A stretch of DNA of 64,000 bases from contig NZ_CP124543.1 in assembly GCF_029953635.1 (NCBI RefSeq), positions 248,001 to 312,000 of the forward strand, given 5' to 3'. Each line of letters begins with the position of its first letter. Positions within the stretch are counted from its first letter, which is position 1. The translations under genes and the position numbers were made by a program. The notes under the pieces were generated by a model. That model saw only the letters and a program-made list of their open reading frames with translations, had not been told where the DNA came from and did no database searches. This document shows positions 28,388 through 37,785 of this stretch, in pieces. Origin of the DNA: Halotia branconii CENA392. GTDB lineage: Bacteria; Cyanobacteriota; Cyanobacteriia; Cyanobacteriales; Nostocaceae.

Positions 28388-30326
28388 ACTGCATTCCTTG
28401 GGGAAGTTGGCGACAGACTTGTTGAAATCCTTGTGGATTAAATTGCCGCCAAGCTAATAAACCTAGACTTGTACCCCCCACTAGCAAAGTTAATAATCCT
28501 CCAGCTAAGACTAAAGGTTTGACTCGAATTGTCTGCTTTGGCTTGGTAACTGGAGTTGGAATTGGTTCTTCTGATAAATCCAAATCCAAATCCAAATCTA
28601 GTAGTGCTTGAGAACTTTCTGCTAAAGATTCTTCTACTTCTGGTGGTTCGGCTTTGACAATTTCTACTGACTCTACAGATTGCTGCGATCGCGCCACTGG
28701 AACCAAGTATTCTTTAGAGACACGGCAAAGTGTCAGCACAACTGAAGTATTATCATGACCATTTTTCTGATTGGCTAAATTAATCCAATCACGGACAGCA
28801 TCTTCAACTGACAGTCTACCAGCTAACACTGGAATTGCGTAATCTTGCCAGGATTGCTCTACCCAGTTATGGTCACTCAAGCCATCAGAACACAAAAGTA
28901 ATATGCCATCTTCATCCAAGATGAAGCGTCTAATTAAAAAACGTAGAGAGTCAGCATCTTTTGTCCCCAATGCTTGAGTAAGAGCAGTCGCGTCTAGTCT
29001 TTGGAGTGCTTGATGATACAAACTCCGAGCAGAACGGACTTCTCGTGCTGCCACATCATCGTCTACTGTAAGTAACTGGCAATAGTCACGAGTTATCCAG
29101 TAAGCACGACTATCACCAATATTCGCCAAGTAAAGTTCATGAGCGTTATCTGACTGCCACCCAGAAGTCGTTGATACTCGTTGCGGTACTTGCACAGCCA
29201 TGACAACAGTTGTCGCCATGCGTTCTCTACCTTGGCGTTTTTGTTCGTCGTTGCGAGAACAAATAACATTATTGACTATTCGTAAACAGGCCTCTAGTTG
29301 TTCTTGCAACAATTGTGGCTGTACAGGTTCAGATTGTTCTGCTACCTCTGCAAATAAAGCGCGGATTTGTAATTTCAGAGACTGTACTGCCAATTGACTA
29401 GCAACTTCACCGCCTTGGTGTCCGCCGATGCCATCACAAACAATAGACAAATGCGGTAATAATGGGTCATCTAAGTCCTGAAAAGCTGTAGGATAGCAAG
29501 TATCTTCATTTTGCGCTAGTTCAGGGCCTGTATCTGTTACTCCTGCCACTTTAAGAGTTAAGGGCAATTCTGCCGCCGATGCAAGTAATAAGGTATTAAG
29601 TTGAGTGGCAATTGTTTCTAACTCTACCTGAGTATTACCCATCTGCTCAACAATCTTTTCTAACTCTTTAGCTACTGATGTTTTGGCAAACTTTAGCCAA
29701 GGCTGCCAAGATTGTCCTAAATCCTGCAAACTTATTGTTTGAGTAGTTTGTGTTTGGTGAAGTTCCAGGAGTCGCACACACCAACCTTGTACACGCAGGT
29801 TCTCTGGGACTAGCAAACTATGGGCAACTCCTAGTTTTAATAGAGGTGTCCAAAGCTGGAGAATTTGCCACAGCCAATAAACTTGTCTAACTGCCGTTGC
29901 TTGTTCCCATGCATTAACAATGGTTGGGTAGATATTTCCTGTTTCATCTATAGGTACATTTTCTAGCAATAATATCTCACTATCACTCGCATCTTCTTCT
30001 AAGGAGGGAGCGAACCCATAGACTTGGGGGAGATGCAATCGTTCTGGATATAGCTTCAAATAAGGAATAACTGCTTGTGGTAACTCTTGGGGTACTTCTG
30101 GCGGCAGTCCTGGTTGAGTATCTAGCCAAACCTGGGATTTTATTACTTCATATCTGTCTGCCACTTTTGAACCTAGCGGGCTTTTGGCTGCCAAAGAGCC
30201 GCTAGCCCAAAGATAGCGATGAACTAGAGAAGCTTGGCAACTTGCACAAATACTATCTCCCACAGGATTAATAGGATTATTACAGCCTGGATTTATGCAA
30301 TAAATTATTCGCTGAGTAGAAATCAT
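28359..30326 (-). CDS. PP2C-type protein phosphatase with N-terminal zinc ribbon and C-terminal membrane anchor
   Basis: 655 residues. The N-terminus has a zinc ribbon (CINPGCNNPI ... CASC), then a ~200-residue kinase-like region without kinase motifs. From ~260 to 530 lies a PP2C phosphatase domain with TDTGPELAQNEDTCY, VCDGIGGHQGGEVAS, LANIGDSRAYWI, LLCSDGLSD and GHDNTSVVL, so the metal-binding aspartates are present. An acidic linker with repeated LDLDLDLDL precedes one membrane helix (PLVLAGGLLTLLVGGTSLGLLAW) near the C-terminus. It should dephosphorylate Ser/Thr-phosphorylated proteins at the membrane. The gene's 3' end is duplicated downstream. Confidence 0.9.
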   Translation of the reverse strand: MISTQRIIYCINPGCNNPINPVGDSICASCQASLVHRYLWASGSLAAKSPLGSKVADRYEVIKSQVWLDTQPGLPPEVPQELPQAVIPYLKLYPERLHLPQVYGFAPSLEEDASDSEILLLENVPIDETGNIYPTIVNAWEQATAVRQVYWLWQILQLWTPLLKLGVAHSLLVPENLRVQGWCVRLLELHQTQTTQTISLQDLGQSWQPWLKFAKTSVAKELEKIVEQMGNTQVELETIATQLNTLLLASAAELPLTLKVAGVTDTGPELAQNEDTCYPTAFQDLDDPLLPHLSIVCDGIGGHQGGEVASQLAVQSLKLQIRALFAEVAEQSEPVQPQLLQEQLEACLRIVNNVICSRNDEQKRQGRERMATTVVMAVQVPQRVSTTSGWQSDNAHELYLANIGDSRAYWITRDYCQLLTVDDDVAAREVRSARSLYHQALQRLDATALTQALGTKDADSLRFLIRRFILDEDGILLLCSDGLSDHNWVEQSWQDYAIPVLAGRLSVEDAVRDWINLANQKNGHDNTSVVLTLCRVSKEYLVPVARSQQSVESVEIVKAEPPEVEESLAESSQALLDLDLDLDLSEEPIPTPVTKPKQTIRVKPLVLAGGLLTLLVGGTSLGLLAWRQFNPQGFQQVCRQLPQGMQSICPQSKSN

Positions 30327-30553
30327 GAAATTATAAATTCAAAAAATAAATAAACTCGTGAAGTTCGATTAAATTTAGCAGTCAACAACTTGAAAGCTAG
30401 AATAGACTGGATTTGTGTACCCCTGGCTACACCTTGTTACTGAAATTAATCAAAATTGTCAAACACCAAGTTTTGCTTTCTGTAAACGTTAGGCTTTAGG
30501 TGTATCTCATCTTTGAAACGCATCTAGGTAAATGTAATGTCTAGGATGGCACT

Positions 30554-30988
30554 ATGCCAAGTTATACCTTAATCTGGCTCCTAGCAGGATCAGTTCTGTG
30601 TTTAATGGAACTGTTTTTGCCCTCAGCTTTTGTTGCCTTCATGATGGGAATCAGTGCTTTTGTGGTGGCACTGCTTTCCCTGGCGGGTTTGGCAAATTTA
30701 TGGCTGCAAGTCTTGGTTTGGCTATTGCTTTCTTTAATACTGGTTGTACTTTCTAGGCGGTTTTCGCAACCAAAACGCCGCAAGTCGAAAATTCAAGATG
30801 CGACTGTAGCTGAAACATTAACAGAAATTGCTGCGGGAAAAACAGGTCGGGTACTGTACGAGGGTAATTCTTGGCAAGCACGATGTGACGATCATCAACT
30901 CAGCGTAGCACCACATCAAAGAGTGTATGTGGTCAGAAGAGAAGGCACAACTTTAATTGTGATGCCAGAATATCTGTTGCATTCTTAG
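30554..30988 (+). CDS. NfeD family membrane protein
   Basis: 144 residues. Two to three membrane helices (WLLAGSVLCLMELFLP, FVAFMMGISAFVVALLSLAG, LQVLVWLLLSLILVVL) precede a small soluble OB-fold-like domain (GKTGRVLYEGNSWQARCDD ... VYVVRREGTTLIV), the NfeD1b layout. NfeD proteins pair with SPFH proteins; here the stomatin-like gene follows 275 bp downstream on the same strand, separated by a dispersed repeat. The pair probably organises membrane microdomains. Confidence 0.9.
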   Translation: MPSYTLIWLLAGSVLCLMELFLPSAFVAFMMGISAFVVALLSLAGLANLWLQVLVWLLLSLILVVLSRRFSQPKRRKSKIQDATVAETLTEIAAGKTGRVLYEGNSWQARCDDHQLSVAPHQRVYVVRREGTTLIVMPEYLLHS

Positions 30989-31065
30989 GCAAGAGTCAAT
31001 ATTTAGTTAAAAGTTGTATGAAAATCTGATTTGATTCTTGAAGTTACTTGTCTAGGGAGGGAACA

Positions 31066-31160
31066 CTTCGGCTACTTCGACTGCGCCCTTCTCTACGAGA
31101 GGCTGCGCCAACGGCTACGCTCAGGCTAAACTCAGCACAATTACGCTCAGTGCATCGCGG
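31066..31160. repeat. Dispersed repeat between nfeD and the stomatin gene
   Basis: CTTCGGCTACTTCGACTGCG, then CTACGAGAGGCTGCGCCAACG and the CTACGCTCAGGCTAAACTCAG part. It is the reverse complement, over about 70 bases, of the copy near 36.02-36.09 kb. Confidence 0.8.
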
Positions 31161-31262
31161 GGAACAGGCAACAGGGAACAATGAAGAAAAGATATGAAAT
31201 GTACTGAGGTTTTTTTTCAAAAATACTAGTCCCATACTTGTAAATTTCCGGAGAATCAATAA

Positions 31263-32273
31263 ATGTTAGAAAATTTCTTTTTACTAGTCTTTTTGGCGCT
31301 TGGTGGTTCTGCGGTGGCTGGCTCTGTAAGAGTTATTAGTCAAGGTAATGAAGCTTTGGTGGAAAGACTGGGTAGCTACAACAAAAAACTAGAACCAGGA
31401 CTAAATTTTGTGCTTCCTTTCTTGGATAAACTTGTCTATCAAGAAACTATTCGTGAAAAAGTCTTAGATATTCCCCCACAAAAATGCATTACCCGCGACA
31501 ATGTTGGTATAGAGGTGGATGCGGTGGTTTACTGGCGCATCGTGGATATGGAAAAAGCTTGGTACAAAGTAGAACATCTCCAGTCGGCAATGGTGAATTT
31601 AGTATTGACCCAAATTCGCTCAGAAATGGGACAGCTAGAATTAGATAAAACCTTTACTGCCCGTTCTCAAATTAATGAAATGTTGTTGCGAGATTTAGAT
31701 ATTGCTACTGACCCCTGGGGTGTAAAAGTGACGCGGGTAGAACTGCGAGATATTATCCCTTCTCAAACTGTGCGGGAATCGATGGAATTGCAAATGTCGG
31801 CAGAACGGCGGAGACGAGCAGCAATTTTAACTTCTGAAGGTGAGAGAGAATCTGCTGTCAATAGTGCTAGAGGTAAAGCTGAGGCGCAAATTCTGGATGC
31901 TGAGGCTCGTCAAAAAGCGACTATTCTCCAAGCCGAAGCGCAACAAAAGACGATTGTGCTGCAAGCACAAGCAGAACGCCAACAGCAAGTTCTTAAGGCG
32001 CAAGCAACCGCAGAAGCAATGCAAATTATTACTAATACCTTAAAAAATGAGCCTGAGGCACAGGAAGTATTACAGTTTTTACTTGCCCAAAATTATCTAG
32101 AAATGGGCGTGAAGATTGGCAGCAGCGACAGCAGTAAAGTCATGTTTATGGACCCACGCAGTATTCCTGCCACTCTAGAGGGAATGCGTTCTATTGTTTC
32201 TGACGCTACTGGAGTAAATTCTAACCCCTTATTTGGTAATGAAATGCCAACAAATAATAACCGCCCCAATTAA
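31263..32273 (+). CDS. SPFH/stomatin-like (QmcA-type) protein
   Basis: 336 residues. One N-terminal membrane segment ([18 protein letters not shown]) is followed by a band-7 domain ([38 protein letters not shown] region, [16 protein letters not shown]) and a long Ala/Gln/Glu-rich coiled coil ([20 protein letters not shown]). Such proteins assemble rings in membrane microdomains. It has a GGAG ribosome-binding site and forms the usual NfeD-SPFH pair with the upstream gene. Confidence 0.94.
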   Translation: MLENFFLLVFLALGGSAVAGSVRVISQGNEALVERLGSYNKKLEPGLNFVLPFLDKLVYQETIREKVLDIPPQKCITRDNVGIEVDAVVYWRIVDMEKAWYKVEHLQSAMVNLVLTQIRSEMGQLELDKTFTARSQINEMLLRDLDIATDPWGVKVTRVELRDIIPSQTVRESMELQMSAERRRRAAILTSEGERESAVNSARGKAEAQILDAEARQKATILQAEAQQKTIVLQAQAERQQQVLKAQATAEAMQIITNTLKNEPEAQEVLQFLLAQNYLEMGVKIGSSDSSKVMFMDPRSIPATLEGMRSIVSDATGVNSNPLFGNEMPTNNNRPN

Positions 32274-32338
32274 GAAGTTGGGAGATAGTCTCTGACATGT
32301 TTTAGGTAATCTCTCTATGAAAATTTTGAGGGAAGTAC

Positions 32339-32603
32339 AGGACTTACGCAAAGTTATAAAAAAACGTAGACCGAAGGGCTTGCCGCAGGCTACCGCCCTA
32401 CGGGTGACGCTCGCAAGCTCGTTACCGCTACGCTCTAAGTGAAGCTATGCCGCAGGCTTTACAGCAGTTCCTCATGGGGTTTCCCTCATGAGGAACTGCT
32501 TCACTAAAGACACATAGACGTATCAGCGGCTACTCTGCGAGTTCTCCGAAGGAGTACCCAAAGGTTAATTAAGAGGGTTTTAGAGAGTTCTTGCGTAAAT
32601 CCT
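32339..32603. mobile_element. MITE-like element with AGGACTTACGCAA-type inverted ends
   Basis: The left end AGGACTTACGCAAAG faces the right end TTCTTGCGTAAATCCT. The 265 bp between encode nothing and hold smaller palindromes, such as GCAGTTCCTCAT facing ATGAGGAACTGC. The subterminal TAAGAGGGTTTTAGAGA is shared with the element at 60738-60828. The right end breaks the LysR remnant. Confidence 0.75.
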
Positions 32604-32918
32604 AAAGTAATTAATTTTAAATTCCCTCACAAATAATTTTAAGCATCTGCCGTAACCAAGATTTGCTTGATCTTTATCTGTAACTTTGCTCCAAAGCATG
32701 GAAATCATCCACGGTTCAGTTTGCAGAGGAAGTTCAAAAATTTCTAATGTGCCTTGACATGCAAATAGTTTTGCTAGCCTTGATGGGATGGCGGTAATTA
32801 AATCACTGTATGAAATAACTGCTGGTAGGATTAGCAAGTGGGGAGTTATTAGCACGATACCGGATGGAAGAGCGCAAGGATTATTTTTTGCAGAGATGCG
32901 AAAGTTTGGTAGCCTGAT
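32580..32918 (-). pseudogene. C-terminal remnant of a LysR-family regulator
   Basis: About 105 residues open without a plausible start. VISYSDLITAIPSRLAKLF and LPLQTEPWMISMLWSK followed by DQAN are the usual end of the effector domain of a LysR regulator. The N-terminal helix-turn-helix is missing: the frame is closed by a stop upstream at about 32919. The last seven codons and the stop come from the inverted end of the MITE-like element, so the C-terminus is broken as well. It lies divergent from the SMP-30-like gene, the arrangement of a LysR regulator and its target. Confidence 0.7.
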
Positions 32919-32940
32919 TCAATTACAGTGGTAGATTAAT

Positions 32941-33855
32941 ATGGAAAATTTCGCAGGTTTACCGCCGATTTACGTAGATACAACCATCGAATTAGCACCT
33001 GCTAAAATTATTACCTCATTCCCAATCAATACTTTCTTGGAAAATCTGGCGATCGCTCCAGATGGTACAATTTTTGTCACAAATCACGAAGTCGGTCAAA
33101 TTGTTCGCGTTACTCCAGATGGTAATCAGCAGATTCATGCCACTGTTGAGGGCAAAGTTAATGGTCTGGCTTTCACTAGCAATGGAGGTTTATTAGCAAC
33201 AGGATGGAATGCGGATTCTATACCTGTAGTTTCTTTAATCACTGTAGATGGCAGCGTGGAAACCTTGCTCACATTGCCAGATGCAATATTTTTAAATGGG
33301 ATTACTCCGCTTTCTGGCACTCAATATTTAATAGCAGATTCCTATCGGGGAGCTATTTGGTTAATTGATATTGCCCAACGCCGTGGTTCAATTTGGTTAG
33401 AACATCCTTTACTCGCTCGTAGCAATCCAGAAAACGTTGTTCCGGCTGCAAATGGTTTGAAGCGTTTTGGTGATATTCTTTACGTTTCAAATACAGAAAA
33501 AATGTTGCTGTTGAAAATTCCAATTACTACAGCAGGTGAACCTGGTGAACCAGAAATCTTTGTGGAAAAGACCAATATTGATGACTTTGCCTTTGATGTA
33601 GAAGGCAACCTTTATGGAGCAACACATATTTACAACAGTGTCATTAAAATTACCCCCGACGCAAAAACCACAATCATTGCTCAATCAGAACAAGGTGTAA
33701 TTGGCAGTACAGCAGTAGCTTTTGGTCAAACCCAGAGCGATCGCACCGCAATTTATGTTGTGATGAATGGGGGAATGTTTTTACCTCCTGCTACAGGTGT
33801 GGTTGCTGCTAACGTTGTTCGGTTGGAAGTAGGGAAAGCTGGGTATGTCTTTTAG
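32941..33855 (+). CDS. SMP-30/gluconolactonase-like beta-propeller protein
   Basis: 304 residues with repeated propeller blades of the type [37 protein letters not shown] and [14 protein letters not shown]. The fold is that of SMP-30, strictosidine-synthase-like or lactonase proteins. A lactone hydrolase is one possibility, but the metal ligands cannot be assigned by eye. It has no signal peptide. A broken LysR-type gene lies divergently upstream. Confidence 0.8.
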   Translation: MENFAGLPPIYVDTTIELAPAKIITSFPINTFLENLAIAPDGTIFVTNHEVGQIVRVTPDGNQQIHATVEGKVNGLAFTSNGGLLATGWNADSIPVVSLITVDGSVETLLTLPDAIFLNGITPLSGTQYLIADSYRGAIWLIDIAQRRGSIWLEHPLLARSNPENVVPAANGLKRFGDILYVSNTEKMLLLKIPITTAGEPGEPEIFVEKTNIDDFAFDVEGNLYGATHIYNSVIKITPDAKTTIIAQSEQGVIGSTAVAFGQTQSDRTAIYVVMNGGMFLPPATGVVAANVVRLEVGKAGYVF

Positions 33856-33887
33856 TAATTTTCTAAGAATTGTATGACAGACTGACA

Positions 33888-34391
33888 ATGCTTTTGAAGA
33901 TTCATTATTTAGATGAAGCAAATGCACGAGAGATCGCTAAGTGGAATTATGACCCACCTTATGATTTCTACAATTTAAACCCCAAAGAAATTGAACAAAA
34001 CATACAGTACTTTCTCGATTTTCAAAACAACTTCTACGGTATTTTTGCAGAGCCAAGAAAGTTTATTGGCTATTGTAGTTTTGGTAAGGATGGTCAAGTG
34101 CCTGGAGGTAATTACAGCACACCAGGGCTAGATATTGGTATGGGTATTTGTCCAAATTTAACAGGGCATGGTCGGGGGCGCTGCTATGCTGCAACGGTTC
34201 TCAATTTTGCTCAACAGATGTTTGCACCTGTTATTGTGCGGGTGACTATTGCGGCGTTTAATCAGCGCGCCCTTCAAGTATGGTATGGAGTGGGGTTTCA
34301 TTGTGTTGATACCTTTGAGCATCAGTACTTGGGTGTGCCTTTTGTCATCTTGGTACGAGAAACCGATCATGTATCAAAAGCTGAATGGTGA
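33888..34391 (+). CDS. GNAT-family N-acetyltransferase
   Basis: 167 residues from the ATG at 33888; a TTG at 33870 would add six. Motifs of the RimI/GNAT type are present: FIGYCSFG in the central strand, DIGMGICPNLTGHGRGRCY as the acetyl-CoA pyrophosphate loop, and RVTIAAFNQRALQVWYGVGF after it. The substrate is unknown. The next gene starts 8 bp after the stop, so the two are probably cotranscribed. Confidence 0.85.
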   Translation: MLLKIHYLDEANAREIAKWNYDPPYDFYNLNPKEIEQNIQYFLDFQNNFYGIFAEPRKFIGYCSFGKDGQVPGGNYSTPGLDIGMGICPNLTGHGRGRCYAATVLNFAQQMFAPVIVRVTIAAFNQRALQVWYGVGFHCVDTFEHQYLGVPFVILVRETDHVSKAEW

Positions 34392-34398
34392 CATAACT

Positions 34399-34965
34399 AT
34401 GGAGATGGAACAGGGCGAACAATTTGTAACCGTGGTTATTTCACAGGTTGTCAAACCAGGGTCTGAAATTGCTTACGAGGCTTGGCTGAAAGAGATTACC
34501 AGTGTTTCTAGAACCTATCCCGGTCATTTGGGTACAAACGTGATTCGTCCCCAAAACGGTGTGCGGTCTGAATATGTGATTATTTTCCGGTTTGATGGTT
34601 ATGAAAATTTGCAGACGTGGATGACATCGCGCGATCGCGAATATTGGCTAAATCAAGCTCAAAGTTTGGTCGAATCTGACCCTAATGTTCAACAAATTAG
34701 TGGATTAGAAGCTTGGTTTTCTCTTCCCGGTCAACCACTGAAGACTCCACCGCGTTATAAAACAGCATTACTAACTTGGGCAGCTGTATATGTATTAATT
34801 AATATATTGAATACATTGATAACGCCTTTAATTCGAGGTTTACCACCTTTGATTGCTTCGCTGATTATTACTGTTATTATGGTAATTTTGTTGACTTACG
34901 TGATTATGCCTAGAGTTAGTCGTTTGTTTAGCAAGTGGCTATATCCTAAGTCGCGAAGAATTTAG
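34399..34965 (+). CDS. Antibiotic biosynthesis monooxygenase (ABM) domain protein with membrane C-terminus
   Basis: 188 residues from the ATG at 34399, 8 bp after the GNAT stop; upstream starts would lie inside the GNAT gene. The N-terminal ~100 residues are an ABM/dimeric alpha-beta barrel domain (VTVVISQVVKPGSEIAYEAWL, FRFDGYENLQTWMTSRDR). The C-terminus has two membrane helices (WAAVYVLINILNTLITPLI, IASLIITVIMVILLTYVIM). This ABM-plus-membrane type recurs in cyanobacteria and may not be an oxygenase. Function unknown. Confidence 0.82.
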   Translation: MEMEQGEQFVTVVISQVVKPGSEIAYEAWLKEITSVSRTYPGHLGTNVIRPQNGVRSEYVIIFRFDGYENLQTWMTSRDREYWLNQAQSLVESDPNVQQISGLEAWFSLPGQPLKTPPRYKTALLTWAAVYVLINILNTLITPLIRGLPPLIASLIITVIMVILLTYVIMPRVSRLFSKWLYPKSRRI

Positions 34966-35434
34966 CTAACTCTTCGCAACCTTGTGTTAGCACCTGAATT
35001 TCCCAGAAGTCCTAAATTTATTATTTACCAACCTTAGTAGATAAAAGTTGGTATAAAAGAATAAATTATCGAATCATTAAGTTTATGGAGCTAGTTAACA
35101 AGGTCGAGGAGTATACTTAAAACTATGCCAATAAGCTATTGCTGGTATTTAGAGAAATGTCAACAGCAAAAAGGAATAGACTTGGTGGCATTTTTGTTAA
35201 TAATATTGCCCAATTATTCAGCAACTAAATAGTGTTTGCTGATATTTGTGTTGTTTTGTAACAGTTTTACAATACTTTCTTCTGCTTGCTATGTCGTTAT
35301 GCCATCATGGGAGACGAGAGTTAATTCGGCGACAGCGTTTGTTTTTAGTATTGACAGGCTTTATTCCTTGTGGTATTTACAGACTTCTCTCCGAAATCTA
35401 AATCTCTACACTCTAACGGTTTTGGAGACTATCT
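34966..35434. other. Intergenic region and probable long leader of the RRM gene
   Basis: 469 bases without a credible gene. TACCAAC and GTTGGTA near 35.03 kb form a weak hairpin that may end the ABM transcript. The rest is AT-rich and may hold the promoter and a long untranslated leader of the RNA-binding protein gene. Confidence 0.5.
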
Positions 35435-35743
35435 ATGTCAGTTTATGTAGGCAACCTTTCCTACGAAGTTACACAAGATGCTCTGAGTGCAGTTTTTGCA
35501 GAATATGGTTCTGTAAAACGTGTTCAGATCCCTACTGATCGTGAAACAGGCCGTGTACGCGGCTTTGCTTTTGTAGAAATGAGTACAGATGCAGAAGAAA
35601 CAGCTGCTATTGAAGCTCTTGATGGTGCCGAGTGGATGGGCCGCGACTTAAAAGTCAATAAGGCTAAACCCAGAGAAGACAGAGGTGGTTCTTTTGGTGG
35701 TGGTGGCAACCGGGGTGGCTACGGCTCCCGTAACCGCTATTAA
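35435..35743 (+). CDS. rbp: RRM-type RNA-binding protein with glycine-rich tail
   Basis: 102 residues. One RRM with RNP2 (VYVGNLSY) and RNP1 (RGFAFVEM) is followed by a Gly/Arg-rich tail (GGSFGGGGNRGGYGSRNRY), the form of cold-inducible cyanobacterial Rbp proteins. It binds RNA and probably takes part in cold response or mRNA localisation. A strong hairpin terminator follows at 35830. Confidence 0.95.
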   Translation: MSVYVGNLSYEVTQDALSAVFAEYGSVKRVQIPTDRETGRVRGFAFVEMSTDAEETAAIEALDGAEWMGRDLKVNKAKPREDRGGSFGGGGNRGGYGSRNRY

Positions 35744-35829
35744 GCGACATAGATTCAACCCTTTTTAAGGTATAAAAAGGTTTGTGCTGTTTCTCAACTT
35801 TTGAGCAGCAGTAATTTAATAAAATTTAT

Positions 35830-35861
35830 CAAAGACTCAAGTATTACTACTTGAGTCTTTG
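35830..35861 (+). terminator. Terminator of the RRM gene
   Basis: CAAAGACTCAAGTA and TACTTGAGTCTTTG form a perfect 14-bp stem with a TTAC loop. There is no long T-run, only CTTATTT, but the position 87 bp after the stop fits. It could work for both strands. Confidence 0.8.
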
Positions 35862-35935
35862 CTTATTTAGCGATTATTTTACTGACTGATAGTAACGCCG
35901 ATAGGTTATACCGTTTCACTTTAAAGTTGATACAT

Positions 35936-36120
35936 TTGGGCAAGCAGGGGAAGCAGAGGAGGCAGAGGGAGCAGGGGAAGCAGGGGAAGCAGCACTTCGG
36001 CTACGCGGTAGTTGAGCGCACTTGTACTGAGTTTAGCCTGAGCGTAGCCGTTGGCGCAGCCTCTCGTAGAGAAGGGCGAAGTCGAAGTAGTCGAAACTCA
36101 GTGACCGGAGGCAGGGGGAG
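35936..36120. repeat. Purine-rich and dispersed repeats between rbp and the arsenic genes
   Basis: GCAGGGGAAGCAGAGGAGGC-type runs, then the inverted partner (about 36020-36091) of the repeat at 31066-31160. This is part of a 306-bp stretch without a gene after the terminator. Confidence 0.75.
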
Positions 36121-36167
36121 TAAGAAAAGTAATTTGTATCAGTAATTTCGTGAAATGGTATCAGCTT

Positions 36168-36563
36168 CTAATTCAAAGATTCAAGCAATGCTACAACCCT
36201 ATCCTTCACTTCATCCCGTACTCGTCGAAACACATCAATCGATTGACCTTCTGGATCATCAAGTTGCCAATCTTCAAAAACGTCCTGTAATACCCATTCC
36301 TTCGGCAAGTTAACTCCACACCCGCAAAGGGAAACGACCACACTATAATCTTCGGGCTTAAAATCGCTCAACGGTTTTGAGGCTTGCTTGCTAACATCAA
36401 TGCCCACCTCTGACATCACCTGAATCACAACAGGATCGACCTGACTCGCTTCCAAGCCCGAACTTGTGACGGCTACTTTGTCTTTTCCCAAAGCCTTAGC
36501 GAATCCCTCTGCCATTTGAGAACGCCGAGAGTTTTTCTTGCAAACAAACATGATCTGTTTCAT
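36168..36563 (-). CDS. arsC: Arsenate reductase, low-molecular-weight phosphatase fold
   Basis: 131 residues. The phosphatase loop MFVCKKNSRRSQMAEGF holds the nucleophile Cys8 and the Arg of CX5R. SLCGCGVNLP near residue 80 supplies further cysteines, and DWQLDDPEG gives the conserved Asp-Pro. It reduces arsenate to arsenite in the cytoplasm. Its start overlaps the aquaporin stop by 4 bp, so the two are translationally coupled. Confidence 0.9.
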   Translation of the reverse strand: MKQIMFVCKKNSRRSQMAEGFAKALGKDKVAVTSSGLEASQVDPVVIQVMSEVGIDVSKQASKPLSDFKPEDYSVVVSLCGCGVNLPKEWVLQDVFEDWQLDDPEGQSIDVFRRVRDEVKDRVVALLESLN

Positions 36564-37270
36564 ATCTCCTCCTCATGCTTCAACTCTGAAAATCCGTTCG
36601 ATAGATACCGATAAACCCACACTGCCAGTTGTGCGCCTAAAATTGGTGCAATCCAATATAACCAGTGATGCTGCCATGTCCAACTGATGAGCGCAGGAGC
36701 AAACGAGCGTGCTGGGTTCATACTGGCTCCGGTGATTGAACCCATGCAGGCAGCTTCTAATCCAACGGTTAAACCAATCGCAATTCCAGCAAACCCGATT
36801 GGAGCGCGACGATCTAATCCAGATCCCAAGATCACGAGCATCAGAATAAAGGTGAGAATAATTTCTAAGGTAAAAGACTGTTGCCAATTACCATTCTGCG
36901 GCAGCGTTGCCCCTAAATTTGCCACAGAGCCAAAAGACAGAAACAGCACCCCCGAAGCAACAACTGCGCCCAGTACTTGAGCAAAAATGTAAGGCAACAC
37001 TCGATTTCTCTGGAAAAAACCGCTGCTCCAAAATGCCAACGTTACAGCAGGGTTAAAATGTGCGCCACTAATATGACCCAATGCGTAAATTAATGCCGTG
37101 ACCACGGCTCCAAAAACAAAGCTAACGCCGAGATGAGTGACAACTCCGTGACTGAGATAATTGACAATGACAGCCCCCGTCCCTGCGAAGACTAATGTAA
37201 AAGTGCCGATGGATTCTGCAACTAACTCTCTTGAGCAAGTCGCGAACAGTTGGCGGTTTTTTCCCTTCAT
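36560..37270 (-). CDS. Aquaporin/glycerol-facilitator family channel in the arsenic operon
   Basis: 236 residues, six membrane helices and the two half-helix motifs HFNPAVTLAF and ASMNPARSFAP. The channel is full length. In arsenic operons such channels (AqpS type) replace ArsB and let arsenite leave the cell down its gradient. The neighbours support this role; pure water transport cannot be excluded from sequence. Confidence 0.9.
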   Translation of the reverse strand: MKGKNRQLFATCSRELVAESIGTFTLVFAGTGAVIVNYLSHGVVTHLGVSFVFGAVVTALIYALGHISGAHFNPAVTLAFWSSGFFQRNRVLPYIFAQVLGAVVASGVLFLSFGSVANLGATLPQNGNWQQSFTLEIILTFILMLVILGSGLDRRAPIGFAGIAIGLTVGLEAACMGSITGASMNPARSFAPALISWTWQHHWLYWIAPILGAQLAVWVYRYLSNGFSELKHEEEI

Positions 37271-37284
37271 ATTGATGCCTTAAG

Positions 37285-37695
37285 CTAAGAGCAGCAAGCT
37301 TGAGAGTTCGTTCGACTCACGCCAAAATTCGCAGAATCCTTCAATACAGTATAGATTTCCCAATCAGCACCATCTGGATCTTGAACCCAAACTTTGTCTT
37401 GCAGAGCGTAGCAGCATGTCACCTGATTCTCTGGATCAACGGGTAGCCCACTTTGCTTGAGGCGATCGCTTGTCTGTGCAACTTGCTCTGACGACTCCAC
37501 TTCAACCCCTAAATGATTAAGCTGACCCGCAGCCGCAGTATTTTCAATCAATACCAGCTTTAAGGGCGGCTCCTGGATAGCGAAATTGGCATAACCTGGG
37601 CGACGCTTGGCTGGAACAGAACCAAACAATTTGCTATAGAAATCAACGGCTGCATCAATATCACTCACATTCAAAGCTAATTGAACACGAGACAT
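37285..37695 (-). CDS. arsI: ArsI/CadI-family vicinal-oxygen-chelate metalloenzyme (C-As lyase type)
   Basis: 136 residues. The glyoxalase-like fold begins MSRVQLALNVSDIDAAVDFY; LNHLGVEVE provides the metal His and DPDGADWEIY the metal Glu. The adjacent cysteines in VTCCYALQDKVWV and a Cys pair at the C-terminus (QACCS) are those expected to bind organoarsenicals in ArsI. ArsI cleaves the C-As bond of trivalent methyl or aryl arsenicals using Fe(II) and oxygen. First gene of the minus-strand ars operon. Confidence 0.85.
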   Translation of the reverse strand: MSRVQLALNVSDIDAAVDFYSKLFGSVPAKRRPGYANFAIQEPPLKLVLIENTAAAGQLNHLGVEVESSEQVAQTSDRLKQSGLPVDPENQVTCCYALQDKVWVQDPDGADWEIYTVLKDSANFGVSRTNSQACCS

Positions 37696-37711
37696 AATTC
37701 AGTTTCTCCTT

Positions 37712-37731
37712 ATATTGATGTTCATCAATAT
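37712..37731. promoter_or_regulatory. ArsR operator candidate 1
   Basis: Perfect palindrome ATATTGATG-TT-CATCAATAT, 16 bp upstream of the arsI start. The second site at 37759-37778 has the same 9-2-9 design. Confidence 0.75.
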
Positions 37732-37758
37732 TTATGGTTGCTGATATTATGGCAATAG

Positions 37759-37778
37759 ATATCGATGTATGTCAATAT
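37759..37778. promoter_or_regulatory. ArsR operator candidate 2
   Basis: ATATCGATG-TA-TGTCAATAT, an imperfect copy of site 1, ending 7 bp before the arsR ATG. The centres of the two sites are 47 bp apart, so one dimer could cover each promoter. Confidence 0.65.
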
Positions 37779-37785
37779 AAGGAAT

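Noticed and set aside
35236..35538. 100-codon frame overlapping the RRM gene
   Set aside because: It is out of frame with the clear RRM gene and has unusual composition; the region is better read as a leader.
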